Shown piece by piece: positions 27,601 through 42,600 of a stretch of 64,000 bases of DNA. The number at the start of each line of letters is the position of its first letter. Position 1 is the stretch's first letter. The translations under genes were made by a program, and so were the position numbers. This stretch comes from Archivesica marissinica. Taxonomy: Eukaryota > Mollusca > Bivalvia > Venerida > Vesicomyidae. The stretch is from contig CM026398.1 of assembly GCA_014843695.1 (NCBI GenBank), forward strand, positions 52,057,834-52,121,833. Direction: 5' to 3'. The notes under the pieces were generated by a model. The model searched no databases and was not told the origin of the DNA. It saw only the letters and a list, made by a program, of their open reading frames with translations.

Positions 27601-30600
27601 TATGCAGTCAATAATAGAGATGCTACAGTATTTATCACAAACTATGCAGTCAATAATAGAGATGCTACAGTATTTATCACAAACTATGCAGTCAATAATA
27701 GATGTGCTACAGTATTTATCACAAACTATGCAGTCAATAATAGATGTGCTACAGTATTTATCACAAACTATGCAGTCAATAATAGATGTGCTACAGTATT
27801 TATCACAAACTATGCAGTCAATAATAGAGATGCTACAGTATTTATCACAAACTATGCAGTCAATAATAGAGATGCTACAGTATTTATCACAAACTATGCA
27901 GTCAATAATAGAGATGCTACAGTATTTATCACATGGTGTTTTCTTTATTTTGACTTAATTAGTTTACACAATTCACCAACACAGAAACAAAAGTTTGAAC
28001 AAAATCCAATGAAATGGTAACATGTTATGCGGACTAGGCATATATTGAAAACACTCAATCATAATATGACATCTCTACACGACTAGTTATGAACAAGACT
28101 AACAATACACGACATATCTAGTTATGAACAAGACTAACTATATACGACATCTCTAGTTATGAACAAGACTAACTATACACGACATCTCTAGTTATGAACA
28201 AGACTAACTATATACAACATCTCTAGTTATGAATAAGACTAACTATATATGACATCTCTAGTTATGAACAAGACTAACTATATACAACATCTCTAGTTAT
28301 GAATAAGACTAACTATATATGACATCTCTAGTTATGAACAAGACTAACTATATACAACATCTCTAGTTATGAATAAGACTAACTATACGCCATCTCTAGT
28401 TATGAACAAGACTAACTATATACGACATCTCTAGTTATGAATAAGATTAACTACTCACTTTGGGTTATTATTGGACAGTTGTTTTCTGATAACAATATGT
28501 AAATCATCCTGGAATCACAGAGAACAAAAACAATAGTTCATACAAATTTATTTTAGCTCGATTGCGAAACAAGTTATTACAACTTATATTAATCGCTCTC
28601 GAGACCTCTTTCCTGATGGAATCCATCGCCACGAGGGAGAGAGAAGAGGCAACATGGAATTTAAATGCCTTGCCTAAGGGCACAATCGTAACGGCTCCAG
28701 CGAGGCTTGAACTCCGGACCTTTCACACCTGAAGCGAACGCGCTACCACTGCGCTATCACATTTCCACAAAATAAAAACAATATGTAAATCATCCTGGAA
28801 TCAAAGATAACAATACGTGAATCAATATTAAAGATTACTAGCAATCTTGCAATCACTAATTTATTAATTTAGTTTTTAGACATTAGTTTCCTGGACAGAC
28901 TTAGCTATCCTAAGCAGTTAACCAGTACTAAGCAATGTGAGTGAGGTGTCATGCTCAAGGATACACAGTCATATATGCTGTGACCGAATATAGATCCATA
29001 AACCACTTCACATCGGACGATGTCTTCATATTATGTTATGTTATATTTCGGGTTTTACACCTGCATCAGCACCATTTTGGGCTATATCGCCGGCGGGCAA
29101 TTTACCTAACAACACCTTTCCTGGGCAGGCTCCAGCGGTTAACCAGTACTTGGGTGCACCAACCTCCGTAAGAAACTGCCAACTTTTTCATATAAATGAA
29201 ACACGGCCTGAGCGGGGGCTCGAACCCGTGACCATCAGTAATGATAGGTTACAGTGGTATACAAGTCAGCGACCGTAACCACTCGACCACGGAGGCAGAC
29301 CACGATGTCTTCATATCAGAAGATATATTACCGAATTACGAATAATGTATAAACTTGATTTATTTTACAGCAATTACAAAACAAGCTTTAACAACTTATA
29401 TTAATCACTCTCATTAGCGCAGATGAAAGCGTATATGTGGTCATTCGTGTTGGAGGAAACCAGAGTACCCGGAGAAAACCCACCTGTCCGATCCTGGCAA
29501 CCAAAGTACCATCCCACATACTTCCCAGTCCGAGGATTGATCATGGGTTGCATTGGTGAGAAGCGAGCGTGCTAACCACTGCACGAATAATGTGACAAAG
29601 AATACCTGTATAAGACCTCCTTCCTGTGGATTCTTGAAGGCTAGAGCACTGAGCATGAAGTATAGCTTCCTGATCTGGCACACCGATAGGTTGTCAAGGT
29701 AATCCAATATGCTCTGTCAAAAAGCAACATGACGATATAGTTTAAACGTTGGCGCGGATGAAAGAGTAAATGTGGTCATTCGTGTGGGAGGAAACTGGAG
29801 AAAACCCACATGTCTGATCTGGCGACCACCATACCATCTCACATACTTCCTGGTCCGTGGATCGAACCCGGGTTGCATTGGTGAGAAGCGAGCTCGCTAA
29901 CCACTGCGCTAATCGGACAGTCTAAATATAGTTGCTAATCATAATGTTATACAGTAAAAACCCTCTATGCCACCACCCCGATTTCGAGACCACCCCGCTA
30001 TTGCGAATGATTTTCTTCAGAACGGAATATTTCACTATATATGTCAATGGTCGTTGACCCCGATAACAAGACCACCCCGTTATACAATTATTAGGTTACT
30101 ATTTTGATACTTGATTTCGTATTGCACTCGAGTGGAGTTATTTCGGCGCGATCTGGTCAGCATCACCGCACGTGAGTGAAATTTGAAATAGAGTATCACA
30201 ACAGTAACCTAATAATACTTTTATTATATGCTCCTCGTTAAAACATTACCAAAACAGTACCGGTAATTACTCATTTTATCTTCTACTCTGAAAATATTTC
30301 TGTTAATTGTTTTTGTGATGTCGATCGTTTTTGTGAAGTCACATCTAAAATTAGATTCTGCTAAATATTAACCCTTTGCAGGCTAGCGGCAGATAAAATC
30401 ACTTTTGTAAACAACATAGAGCCAGACCAGATGGCGCCGAATGTTCCGTCTGATCAGGCTATATGATGTTTGTTATTCGAATAGTGGAGCTAAAACACTT
30501 GGCTGAATAGCAAATAACATAGATCCTGATCAGACGTGGTGCTACAACACGGCTGATCTGGTCTATATTGTTTGCAAATGTGATTTTACTTACTCAGCAG

Positions 30601-33600
30601 GCAAAGGGTTAATCTTAAACTCTTGAACTCTAAAATCCGCTGTAATACAAAGGTCCTAAAACGAGGAATGATGCATCTGTGAATACAAACGATTTTACAC
30701 TAATCCTTTTGTTATGTATATTTTTCACTTTGTGTAAAAGTGAGAAAAGTAGTCTAGAATGCAGCATGTATTTGTGGTGGATTTATACAAGATTTTGTAC
30801 CACACTGAAGAATGCAACATGTATTTGTGGTGGAATAATACAATAGTTTGTACCACACTCAAGAATGCAACATGTATTTGTGGTGGAATAATACAATAGT
30901 TTGTACCACACTCAAGAATGCAACATGTATTTGTGGTGGATTTATACAATAGTTTGTACAACACTGACGAATGCAACATGTATTTGTGGTGGATTTATAC
31001 AATAGTTTGTACAACACTGACGAATGCAACATGTATTTGTGGTGGAATAATACAATAGTTTGTACCACACTGAAGAATGCAGCATGTATTTGTGGTGGAA
31101 TAATACAATAGTTTGTACCACACTGACGAATGCAGCATGTATTTGTGGTGGAATAATACAATAGTTTGTACCACACTGACGAATGCAGCATGTATTTGTG
31201 GTGGAATAATACAATAGTTTGTACCACACTGACGAATGCAGCATGTATTTGTGGTGGAATAATACAATAGTTTGTACCACACTGACGAATGCAGCATGTA
31301 TTTGTGGTGGAATAATACAATAGTTTGTACCACACTGACGAATGCAGCATGTATTTGTGGTGGAATAATACAATAGTTTGTACCACACTGACGAATGCAG
31401 CATGTATTTGTGGTGGAATAATACAATAGTTTGTACCACACTGACGAATGCAGCATGTATTTGTGGTGGAATAATACAATAGTTTGTACCACACTGACGA
31501 ATGCAGCATGTATTTGTGGTGGAATAATACAATAGTTTGTACCACACTGACGAATGCAGCATGTATTTGTGGTGGAATAATACAATAGTTTGTACCACAC
31601 TGAAGAATGCAGCATGTATTTGTGGTGGATTAATCATATCATAATATACGTGCATAAAGAACGCATTTTCCAACGCGTATTCCAGAGCAAGCTGTTTGTG
31701 ACATGTATTCGGCGCTCCAGTCAGTTTGAAAGTCTGCCTTGTCAAAAGAGATGTTGCAAGTTCAAAATCGAATTCATAACCTTGTTTGGTGTTGTAGTGC
31801 TTGGCGAAGTTGTCATGGCAATACAGGTTCGAATCCGGGATAATGCTTAAATAATTGAAAACAATTATGTACTGCTGTTCATTCGCGCACTACAAACAAT
31901 ATATCTCGTGTACATTGAGAACCGCTGACCTTCCGCAAGTCACAAACAAGCCATCACATGTACATTAGATCACCAGCGCTGGTCTCAAACCCATGATCTC
32001 GACCATGTAATCCACACTCACCTTGACCAGGATGGCAAAAGGAGCCATCTTTTGTAGATGGTGGTTGACTAGGAACGCCAGTATGTCCAGAGAAGTATCG
32101 ATTTCTCCCTCAAATCCACTGCCTATATGGGCAACAAGATTTCCAACAATCTCCTGTAAATGTATCAGAACTCATAAACTTGCGCCGCTCAGATGAAAAG
32201 GGGGTCTGGATTGAACACTACATAGGGTGATATAGTAGTCTACAGTTACAGCAGTCTCTCAGTAAACTCCTACCTGTTGATGAGCTTGTTGTTCCTGGTT
32301 GCCCAGGGCGATATAGTAGTCTACAGTTACAACAGTCTGTCAGTAAACTCATACCTATTGATGAGCTTGTTGTACCTGGTTGCCCAGGGTGATATAGTAG
32401 TCTACAGTTACAACAGTCTCTCAGTAAACTCCTACCTGTTGATGAGCTTGTTGTACCTGGTTGCCCAGGGTGATCTAGTAGTCTACAGTTACAGCAGTCT
32501 GTCAGTAAACTCATACCTATTGATGAGCTTGTTGTACCTGGTTGCCCAGGGTGATCTAGTAGTCTACAGTTACAGCAGTCTCTCAGTAAACTCATACCTG
32601 TTGATGAGCTTGGTGTACCTGGTTGCCCAGGGTGATATAGTAGTCTACAGTTACAACAGTCTCTCAGTAAACTCATACCTATTGATGAGCTTGTTGTACC
32701 TGGTTGCCCAGGGTGAGATAGTAGTCTACAGTTACAACAGTCTGTAGGTAAACTCCTATATGTTGATGAGCTTGTTGTACCTGGTTGCCCAGGGTGATAT
32801 AGTAGTCTACAGTTACAGCAGTCTCTCAGTAAACTCCTACCTGTTGATGAGCTTGGTGTACCTGGTTGCCCAGGGTGATCTAGTAGTCTACAGTTACAGC
32901 AGTCTCTCAGTAAACTCATACCTATTGATGAGCTTGTTGTACCTGGTTGCCCAGGGTGAGATAGTAGTCTACAGTTACAACAGTCTGTAGGTAAACTCCT
33001 ATATGTTGATGAGCTTGTTGTACCTGGTTGCCCAGGGTGATCTAGTAGTCTACAGTTACAACAGTCTCTCAGTAAACTCATACCTATTGATGAGCTTGTT
33101 GTACCTGGTTGCCCAGGGTGATCTAGTAGTCTACAGTTACAACAGTCTCTCAGTAAACTCATACCTATTGATGAGCTTGGTGTACCTGGTTGCCCAGGGT
33201 GATCTAGTAGTCTACAGTTACAGCAGTCTCTCAGTAAACTAATACCTATTGATGAGTTTGGTGTACCTGGTTGCCCAGGGTGATCTAGTAGTCTACAGTT
33301 ACAGCAGTCTCTCAGTAAACTCATACCTGGTTGCCCAGGGTGATCTAGTAGTCTACAGTTACAACAGTCTCTCAGTAAACTCATACCTGTTGATGAGCTT
33401 GGTGTACCTGGTTGCCCAGGGTGATCTAGTAGTCTACAGTTACAGCAGTCTCTCAGTAAACACATACCTATTGATGAGCTTGGTGTACCTGGTTGCCCAG
33501 GGTGATCTAGTAGTCTACAGTTACAGCAGTCTCTCAGTAAACTCATACCTATTGATGAGCTTGGTGTACCTGGTTGCCCAGGGTGATCTAGTAGTCTACA

Positions 33601-36600
33601 GTTACAGCAGTCTCTCAGTAAACTCATACCTATTGATGAGCTTGGTGTACCTGGTTGCCCAGGGTGATCTAGTAGTCTACAGTTACAGCAGTCTCTCAGT
33701 AAACTCATACCTGTTGATGAGCTTGGTGTACCTGGTTGCCCAGGGTGATCTAGTAGTCTACAGTTACAGCAGTCTCTCAGTAAACACATACCTATTGATG
33801 AGCTTGTTGTACCTGGTTGCCCAGGGTGATATAGTAGTCTACAGTTACAACAGTCTCTCAGTAAACTCATACCTATTGATGAGCTTGTTGTACCTGGTTG
33901 CCCAGGGTGAGATAGTAGTCTACAGTTACAACAGTCTGTCAGTAAACTCATACCTATTGATGAGCTTGTTGTACCTGGTTGCCCAGGGTGATATAGTAGT
34001 CTACAGTTACAACAGTCTCTCAGTAAACTCCTACCTGTTGATGAGCTTGTTGTACCTGGTTGCCCAGGGTGATCTAGTAGTCTACAGTTACAGCAGTCTG
34101 TCAGTAAACTCATACCTATTGATGAGCTTGTTGTACCTGGTTACCCAGGGTGATCTAGTAGTCTACAGTTACAGCAGTCTCTCAGTAAACTCATACCTGT
34201 TGATGAGCTTGGTGTACCTGGTTGCCCAGGGTGATCTAGTAGTCTACAGTTACAACAGTCTCTCAGTAAACTCATACCTATTGATGAGCTTGTTGTACCT
34301 GGTTGCCCAGGGTGAGATAGTAGTCTACAGTTACAACAGTCTGTAGGTAAACTCCTATATGTTGATGAGCTTGTTGTACCTGGTTGCCCAGGGTGATATA
34401 GTAGTCTACAGTTACAGCAGTCTCTCAGTAAACTCCTACCTGTTGATGAGCTTGGTGTACCTGGTTGCCCAGGGTGATCTAGTAGTCTACAGTTACAGCA
34501 GTCTCTCAGTAAACTCATACCTATTGATGAGCTTGTTGTACCTGGTTGCCCAGGGTGATCTAGTAGTCTACAGTTACAACAGTCTCTCAGTAAACTCATA
34601 CCTATTGATGAGCTTGGTGTACCTGGTTGCCCAGGGTGATCTAGTAGTCTACAGTTACAGCAGTCTCTCAGTAAACTAATACCTATTGATGAGTTTGGTG
34701 TACCTGGTTGCCCAGGGTGATCTAGTAGTCTACAGTTACAGCAGTCTCTCAGTAAACTCATACCTGGTTGCCCAGGGTGATCTAGTAGTCTACAGTTACA
34801 ACAGTCTCTCAGTAAACTCATACCTGTTGATGAGCTTGGTGTACCTGGTTGCCCAGGGTGATCTAGTAGTCTACAGTTACAGCAGTCTCTCAGTAAACAC
34901 ATACATATTGATGAGCTTGGTGTACCTGGTTGCCCAGGGTGATCTAGTAGTCTACAGTTACAGCAGTCTCTCAGTAAACTCATACCTATTGATGAGCTTG
35001 GTGTACCTGGTTGCCCAGGGTGATCTAGTAGTCTACAGTTACAACAGTCTCTCAGTAAACTCATACCTGTTGATGAGCTTGGTGTACCTGGTTGCCCAGG
35101 GTGATCTAGTAGTCTACAGTTACAGCAGTCTCTCAGTAAACACATACCTATTGATGAGCTTGGTGTACCTGGTTGCCCAGGGTGATATAGTAGTCTACAG
35201 TTACAACAGTCTCTCAGTAAACTCATACCTATTGATGAGCTTGTTGTACCTGGTTGCCCAGGGTGAGATAGTAGTCTACAGTTACAACAGTCTGTAGGTA
35301 AACTCCTACCTGTTGATGAGCTTGTTGTACCTGGTTGCCCAGGGTGAGATAGTAGTCTATAGTTACAACAGTCTCTAGGTAAACTCCTACCTGTTGATGA
35401 GCTTGTTGTACCTGGTTGCCCAGGGTGATATAGTAGTCTACAGTTACAACAGTCTGTAGGTAAACTCCTATATGTTGATGAGCTTGTTGTACCTGGTTGC
35501 CCAGGGTGATATAGTAGTCTACAGTTACAACAGTCTCTCAGTAAACTCCTACCTGTTGATGAGCTTGTTGTACATGGTTGCCCAGGGTGATCTAGTAGTC
35601 TACAGTTACAACAGTCTCTCAGTAAACTCCTACCTATTGATGAGCTTGTTGTACATGGTTGCCCAAGGTGATCTAGTAGTCTACAGTTACAACAGTCTCT
35701 CAGTAAACTCCTACCTGTTGATGAGCTTGTTGTACATGGTTGCCCAGGGTGATCTAGTAGTCTACAGTTACAGCAGTCTCTCAGTAAACTCCTACCTGTT
35801 GATGAGCTTGTTGTACCCGTTGCCCAGGGTGATATAGTAGTCTAGTAAACTCCTACCTGTTGATGAGCTTGTTGTACCTGGTTGCCCAGGGTGATATAGT
35901 AGTCTAGTAAACTATTACCTGTTGATGATAGGCATCAAAGCACAAGAAAGTTTGTTTGTAAAGAGCTGATCCAAAATATGACACAGGTAGTTCAGGCGAC
36001 CGCAGCAGAATCTCCGACAAGCTAAGTAGCGACGAGAAGTATCCCTTTAGAACCTGAAGCCAAAGTCCATAACGTTTGTTTTACACATGGCTGTTTCATG
36101 ACATCAGTAGTTCAAATGAACTCGCAGCCAAATACCCCATTAAGGCTTTGAAATCAAAGGAGAAGAGAAGAAGTTGTGGCCAATACTAAATGCTTGGAGA
36201 CAGAAACTATGGTCAACAAGAAAGGTTTAGAGACAGACGTTATGGTCAACATTAAAGGTTTAGAGACAGACGTTATGGTCAACAAGAAAGGTTTAGAGAC
36301 AGACGTTATGATCAACATTAAAGGTTTAGAGACAGACGCTATGGTCAACATGAAAGGTTTAGATACAGACGTTATGGTCAACATTAAAGGTTTAGAGACA
36401 GACGCTATGGTCAACATGAAAGGTTTAGATACAGACGTTATGGTCAACATTAAAGGTTTAGAGACAGACGTTATGGTCAACATTATAGGTTTAGAGACAG
36501 ATGTTATGGTCAACATTAAAGGTTTAGAGACAGACGCTATGGTCAACATTAAAGGCTTAGAGACAGAAGTTAAAGCCAACATTAAAGTTTGGAGACAGAA

Positions 36601-39600
36601 GTTATTGCCAACATTAAGTTTGGAGCGGAAGTTAAGGCCACAATTAAAAATATGGAGACAGATGTTAAGACCCCATTTCTCCCATGATTAACATTTCTCC
36701 CCATGTCTCCTATCTCCTGTAATAAAGAGTTTGGAGTTACCTGTGAATGCACACTGAAGATTGGTTTGACATATGCCTCGGTGAAACATCCTGCTCGGAT
36801 CTTGTTTCTGAATAGACTCTCGACGACCTTCTTCCTTGGCGTACCATGCAGAATCAACAGCATGAACAAATCAATGACCTTATGGTCTCCCGGCTGTTTT
36901 ACACACTCTATAGCCTGTACAAAAATGAAGGATGCATAATTAACGATCTAAGATAAATCAGCTTTTAACAATTAAATGGTCCCATTCCAAAGTAGACACT
37001 GACTGTAGCGTGGACCCTCACTGTCAAACAAGCTCTCTTTCAAAATGTGTTGAAGTTTTTCAGATTTCAAACTAAATTATTCACATAGGTTCAGCTGCCC
37101 TAGCGGTTATTTGGTTTCTTCTACGATTGCCCATTATTGGAAGGATTGTAGAGACGTCAGCAACATGTGTCGCATGCAACCAGGTGATTGTAGACAATCT
37201 GCCATAACAATGTTAGTTAGTCATAGTTATATTTCGGGTTTTACGCCTGCATCAGCACCATTTCGGGCTATATCGCCGGCAGGCAGTTTACTTAACAACA
37301 CCTTTCCTGGGCAGGCTCCAGTGGTTAACCAGTACTTGGGTGCACCAACCTCCGTAAGAAACTGCCAACTTGTTCATATAAATGAGACACGGCCTGAGCG
37401 GGGCTCGAACCCGTGACCATCAGTGATGATAGGTTACAGTGGTATACAAGTCAGCGACCTTAACCACTCGACCACGGAGGCGGACGCCATAACAATGTGT
37501 TTAATGCAGTGTAAGTTACTGTATTTAGTGCTAGACATCACTTGCGATCAATGGCTGTAAGGTACAACCGTTGCCTCACTACTCGTACATACGTTTATGA
37601 GAGAACCACCCGCATGTCTTTGGAACCCAACAGTAGGCAGGAGACAAACATCTTGACCTATACTGCGAAAACTAACATACATGGGACAAACCTTTAAACG
37701 TGGAACCTAACAGCACCTATCTAACCTTACTGTAGAACCAATCAGCAGATATCTAACCTTACTGTAGAACTAATCAGCAGATATCTATCCTTACTGTAGA
37801 ACCAATCAGCAGATATCTAACCTTACTGTAGAACCAATCAGCAGATATCTAACCTTACTGTAGAACCAATCAGCAGATATCTATCCTTACTGTATAACCA
37901 ATCAGCAGATATCTAACCTTACTGTAGAACCAATCAGCAGATATCTATCCTTACTGTAGAACCAATCAGCAGATATCTATCCTTACTGTGGAACCAATCA
38001 GCAGATATCTATCCTTACTGTAGAACCAATCAGCAGATATCTATCCTTACTGTAGAACCAATCAGCAGATATCTATCCTTACTGTAGAACCAATCAGCAG
38101 ATATCTATCCTTACTGTGGAACCAATCAGCAGATATCTATCCTTACTGTGGAACCAATCAGCAGATATCTAACCTTACTGTAGAACCAATCAGCAGATAT
38201 CTAACCTTACTGTAGAACCAATCAGCAGATATCTAACCTTACTGTGGAACCAATCAGCAGATATCTATCCTTACTGTGGAACCAATCAGCAGATATCTAT
38301 CCTTACTGTGGAACCAATCAGCAGATATCTAACCTTACTGTAGAACCAATCAGCAGATATCTAACCTTACTGTAGAACCAATCAGCAGATATCTATCCTT
38401 ACTGTGGAACCAATCAGCAGATATCTATCCTTACTGTGGAACCAATCAGCAGATATCTATCCTTACTGTGGAACCAATCAGCAGATATCTATCCTTACTG
38501 TGGAACCAATCAGCAGATATCTAACCTTACTGTAGAACCAATCAGCAGATATCTAACCTTACTGTAGAACCAATCAGCAGATATCTAACCTTACTGTAGA
38601 ACCAATCAGCAGATATCTATCCTTACTGTGGAACCAATCAGCAGATATCTATCCTTACTGTGGAACCAATCAGCAGATATCTAACCTTACTGTGGAACCA
38701 AACAGCAGATATATATCCTTACTGTGGAACCAATCAGCAGACACAAACACTTAAGCTATACTGTGGAACCTAACAAATACTGTGGAATCCATCATGACAT
38801 TGTCATTATTTTTCCATGTATGTCCATAATCATTACATTATTTGTCCATCCTCATCATGATTGCATATATTATAATATTGTACTATATATATTGTAAATA
38901 TGTTTAAATGTTACAGACGAGAAACTGTAAAGTTTAAGTCTTAATAAAGCATTCTTCTTCTTCTTCCTAACAGCAGACACAAACTAATACTGTGGAACCT
39001 AACAGCAGACACAAACTACACTGTGAAACCTAACAGCAGACACAAACTAATACTGTGGAACCTAACAGCAGACACAAACTACACTGTGGAACCTAACAGC
39101 AGACACAAACTAATACTGTGGAACCTAACAGCAGACACAAACTACACTGTGGAACCTAACAGCAGACACAAACTAATACTGTGGAACCTAACAGCAGACA
39201 CAAACTAATACTGTGGAACCTAACAGCAGACACAAACTACACTGTGGAACCTAACAGCAGACACAAACTAATACTGTGGAACCTAACAGCAGACACAAAC
39301 TAATACTGTGGAACCTAACAGCAGACACAAACTAATACTGTGGAACCTAACAGCAGACACAAACTACACTGTGGAACCTAACAGCAGACACAAACTAATA
39401 CTGTGGAACCTAACAGCAGACACAAACTACACTGCAAAACCTAACAGCAGACACAAACTACACTGTGGAACCTAACAGCAGACACAAACATCTAACCCAT
39501 ACTTTACCGTACCCCATACTTTCATAGGCGACCCAGACTGTATGAAATCACTTTCTTAACCTTACCCCATACTTTCATAGCTTAACAGTAGACATCTAAA

Positions 39601-42600
39601 TTATACTGTGAGAAAAACAACATACTTTTATCAGAGCATCGCCCACATGTCTCTGGAACCTAATAGCAGATATCTAACCTTACTGTGGAACCTACCAACA
39701 TACCTTTATCAGAGCATCGCCCACATGTCTCTGGAACCTAACAGCAGATTTGACTGTCTCCAGTATGATTGTCTCCACATCTTCATTGCTAGCATCTCCA
39801 CTACTTCTACAAGTGTAATGATGGATACAATATGACGGATCAATTAGGGCATTGTGCAGTGAAATATGATGGAATAATCAGTGCATTGTGTTCTACAAAC
39901 AATGTATCAGATATTTAAAGCTGGCAATATAATTAGAAAGTTGTGTTTCCCGTGGTAGTGATTTTCTTGTCCCTACAAACTTTGAATATTTTAAATGTCA
40001 AAAAGTTAAATGGGCCACGACGATGTCGTGCCTATGCAGGCTTGATACAGATCATTCTTAACAAGTATTGTTGATATATAGCCAGTTGCTTAGAAATAAA
40101 ATATTAAAAGGACGATAAGTCTATCAAAATCTAACCGAGCAAATGTGACGACGATATGCAAAATTAATTTTCATATAAGATTCTTTCTGTCAAATTTCTT
40201 GAAAATCTTGAAATGGACAGACAGTGATTTCAAAAACAAGGCACAGTTAGGCAGAGTTATTTAATGCATACATGTCAACCATTCCTAGATTCCAAGGAGG
40301 ACATCTCTCACTCCAACATTGGACATTCAAAATATGTACATACATGTCAACCATTCCTAGATTCCAAGGAGGACATCTCTCACTCCAACATTGGACATTC
40401 AAAATATGTACATACATGTCAACCATTCCTAGATTCCAAGGAGGACATCTCTCACTCCAACATTGGACATTCAAAATATGTACATACATGTCAACCATTC
40501 CTAGATTCCAAGGAGGACATCTCTCACTCCAACATTGGACATTCAAAATATGTACATACATGTCAACCATTCCTAGAGACCAAGGAGGACATCTCTCACT
40601 CCAACATTGGACATTCAAAATATGTACCCTCTCGAGGGAGATATTCCCCAACTGATGATGGCGAGGAGTAATTCTGAATACTGCCTGTATCATGATGGAC
40701 TGGGGATAAATCGGGACAACTAGGTACATTCAGATTCCATTATACATCGGGAAGGGCCGTAACTTATATTGCTAGAACTTGTTGTCAACCTGTTTGTTTT
40801 TCTTGAAAGTGTGTGTTTTACGTTTATTTATCATTGCTACTGGTTGCCCATATGAGCGATGCCTCCTGAAGAGATTAGTCATTTTAGATTGTTGGAGGAT
40901 AGTGCAATGATACAGACCTCTGGTTCTTTTACGTGCACAGTGTACAGCACCGACACGAGACCTCGGTTTAAAGTCCATCTGAAAGACTGTTAATTTTATT
41001 AGGGTCAGACGGGGATCGAACCTGCCATCCCTGGATTACCAGTCCAGCGTGTTACCACTGGACTACCTAACCGTCTGTTCTTGAAAGTGTCATGTTTTGT
41101 ATTATATATATATATGTAAAATGAATCGAGCAATAAAATATGATTAAACTAAATTACACTAAACCTATTCCCAGACAGTGACACAAATCATACATATCAC
41201 AGTATCACTTAATGGTGCCTACTCATTAATTTAATCCATAAATGGACTCATCCAGCTTAAATAATGGAATATTATAAACTGAGTTATAACAATGAAATGG
41301 TTCATTCCAGTCTGCATTAGTTTTCATGACATTAACAAACAATATTCAAAAATAATGTGCAAAACGATAACTTCATTATGGATTACATCTTTGCCTTTAT
41401 AAACATTAGAGTTACAATATCTCACAAAAATACTCAAAATACCCTTTTCTTTTATTGCAACTCCCCTTTTTGGCTGTAGATGAGTCAAATTCTAAATTAG
41501 CTCTCAGCTCCGTCACAACCTGTAAGTGAAATACAAACAATTGATGAGTTGATGAGTAGAGCTTCCAAGTTTACAAGTGTAAATGGAGCCATGGCAATAC
41601 ACTTGTACTAATTAAGTCACCATGTATACAACCGTAATTCATGACGTCATAATATTGAACTTCAATTTGAAGCTTTATGGATGGTTTCGAACTCGCGCAA
41701 ATTCGAAATCCTACAATAACATACACGGGTTCGAACCCCGCTCAGGCCGTGTCTCATTTATATGAAAAAGTTGGCAGTTTCTTACGGAGGTTGGTGCATC
41801 CAAGTATTGGTTAACTGCTGGAGCCTGCCCAGGAAAGGTGTTGTTAAGTAAACTGCCCGCCGGCGATATAGCCCGAAATGGTGCTGATGCAGGCGTAAAA
41901 CCCGAAATATAACATAACATAACAATAACATACAAGCCTGACACATTTTGGCTGTACAGCAGTGAGTCATTAATTCTCAACTTCAATGATGTAAGCAGCA
42001 TTTTAGGCTTACCGGTGCATAAGTAGCTTTATACCGATACTAAGCAAGATTACTTCTACTGTGAAATTAACACTTTGAACAACGTGTAAACAGAGCCGTG
42101 TCGGTATTGGGCATCGTGTACACGTTTACAATAATCCGTAAACGTTTACAATAATCTGTAAATGTGGCAGCCCTAGTATCAGTCAAATTTTAAATTGACT
42201 GTCGTCTCCGGGAGAAATATGAAAAATTTGTTGTGGACAAATTCTGAATAAACTCTCATCTCTCTTGCAAGTGAAACAGGCTGAGGAATAATATTATACC
42301 AGAGAAAATGTATTGCCATAATGAAAATGTCGCTATAATATCGCACTTAGACGACAAATAAATGATGTCACTGGCGGATTGAGTCTAAAGTGTTCACGTT
42401 TACAAAAGTTTTAGATTGTAGTAGCTGGGAATCATAGATGTAAAGTAGCGAGAATAGGATTTGATACTTTCACTGTTTCTAAACATTGAGTTGTCACTTC
42501 AATGATCATTTTCTATCATTCATGGGAACGAATAAAATAAAGCAGCCTAGTAAGATTTGATTTTATACTACAGTGGACAACGGGTCAAGCACAGGCTTGT

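Noticed and set aside
32218..35226. 631-residue minus-strand frame with 27-residue repeats ([11 protein letters not shown]) and matching plus-strand frames
   Set aside because: 81 bp is divisible by three, so the frame stays open by chance. It lies in intron 15 and is not in the exon frame.
36154..36691. Frame of [11 protein letters not shown] repeats (and antisense [10 protein letters not shown])
   Set aside because: A 33-bp intronic array; the open frame follows from the period.
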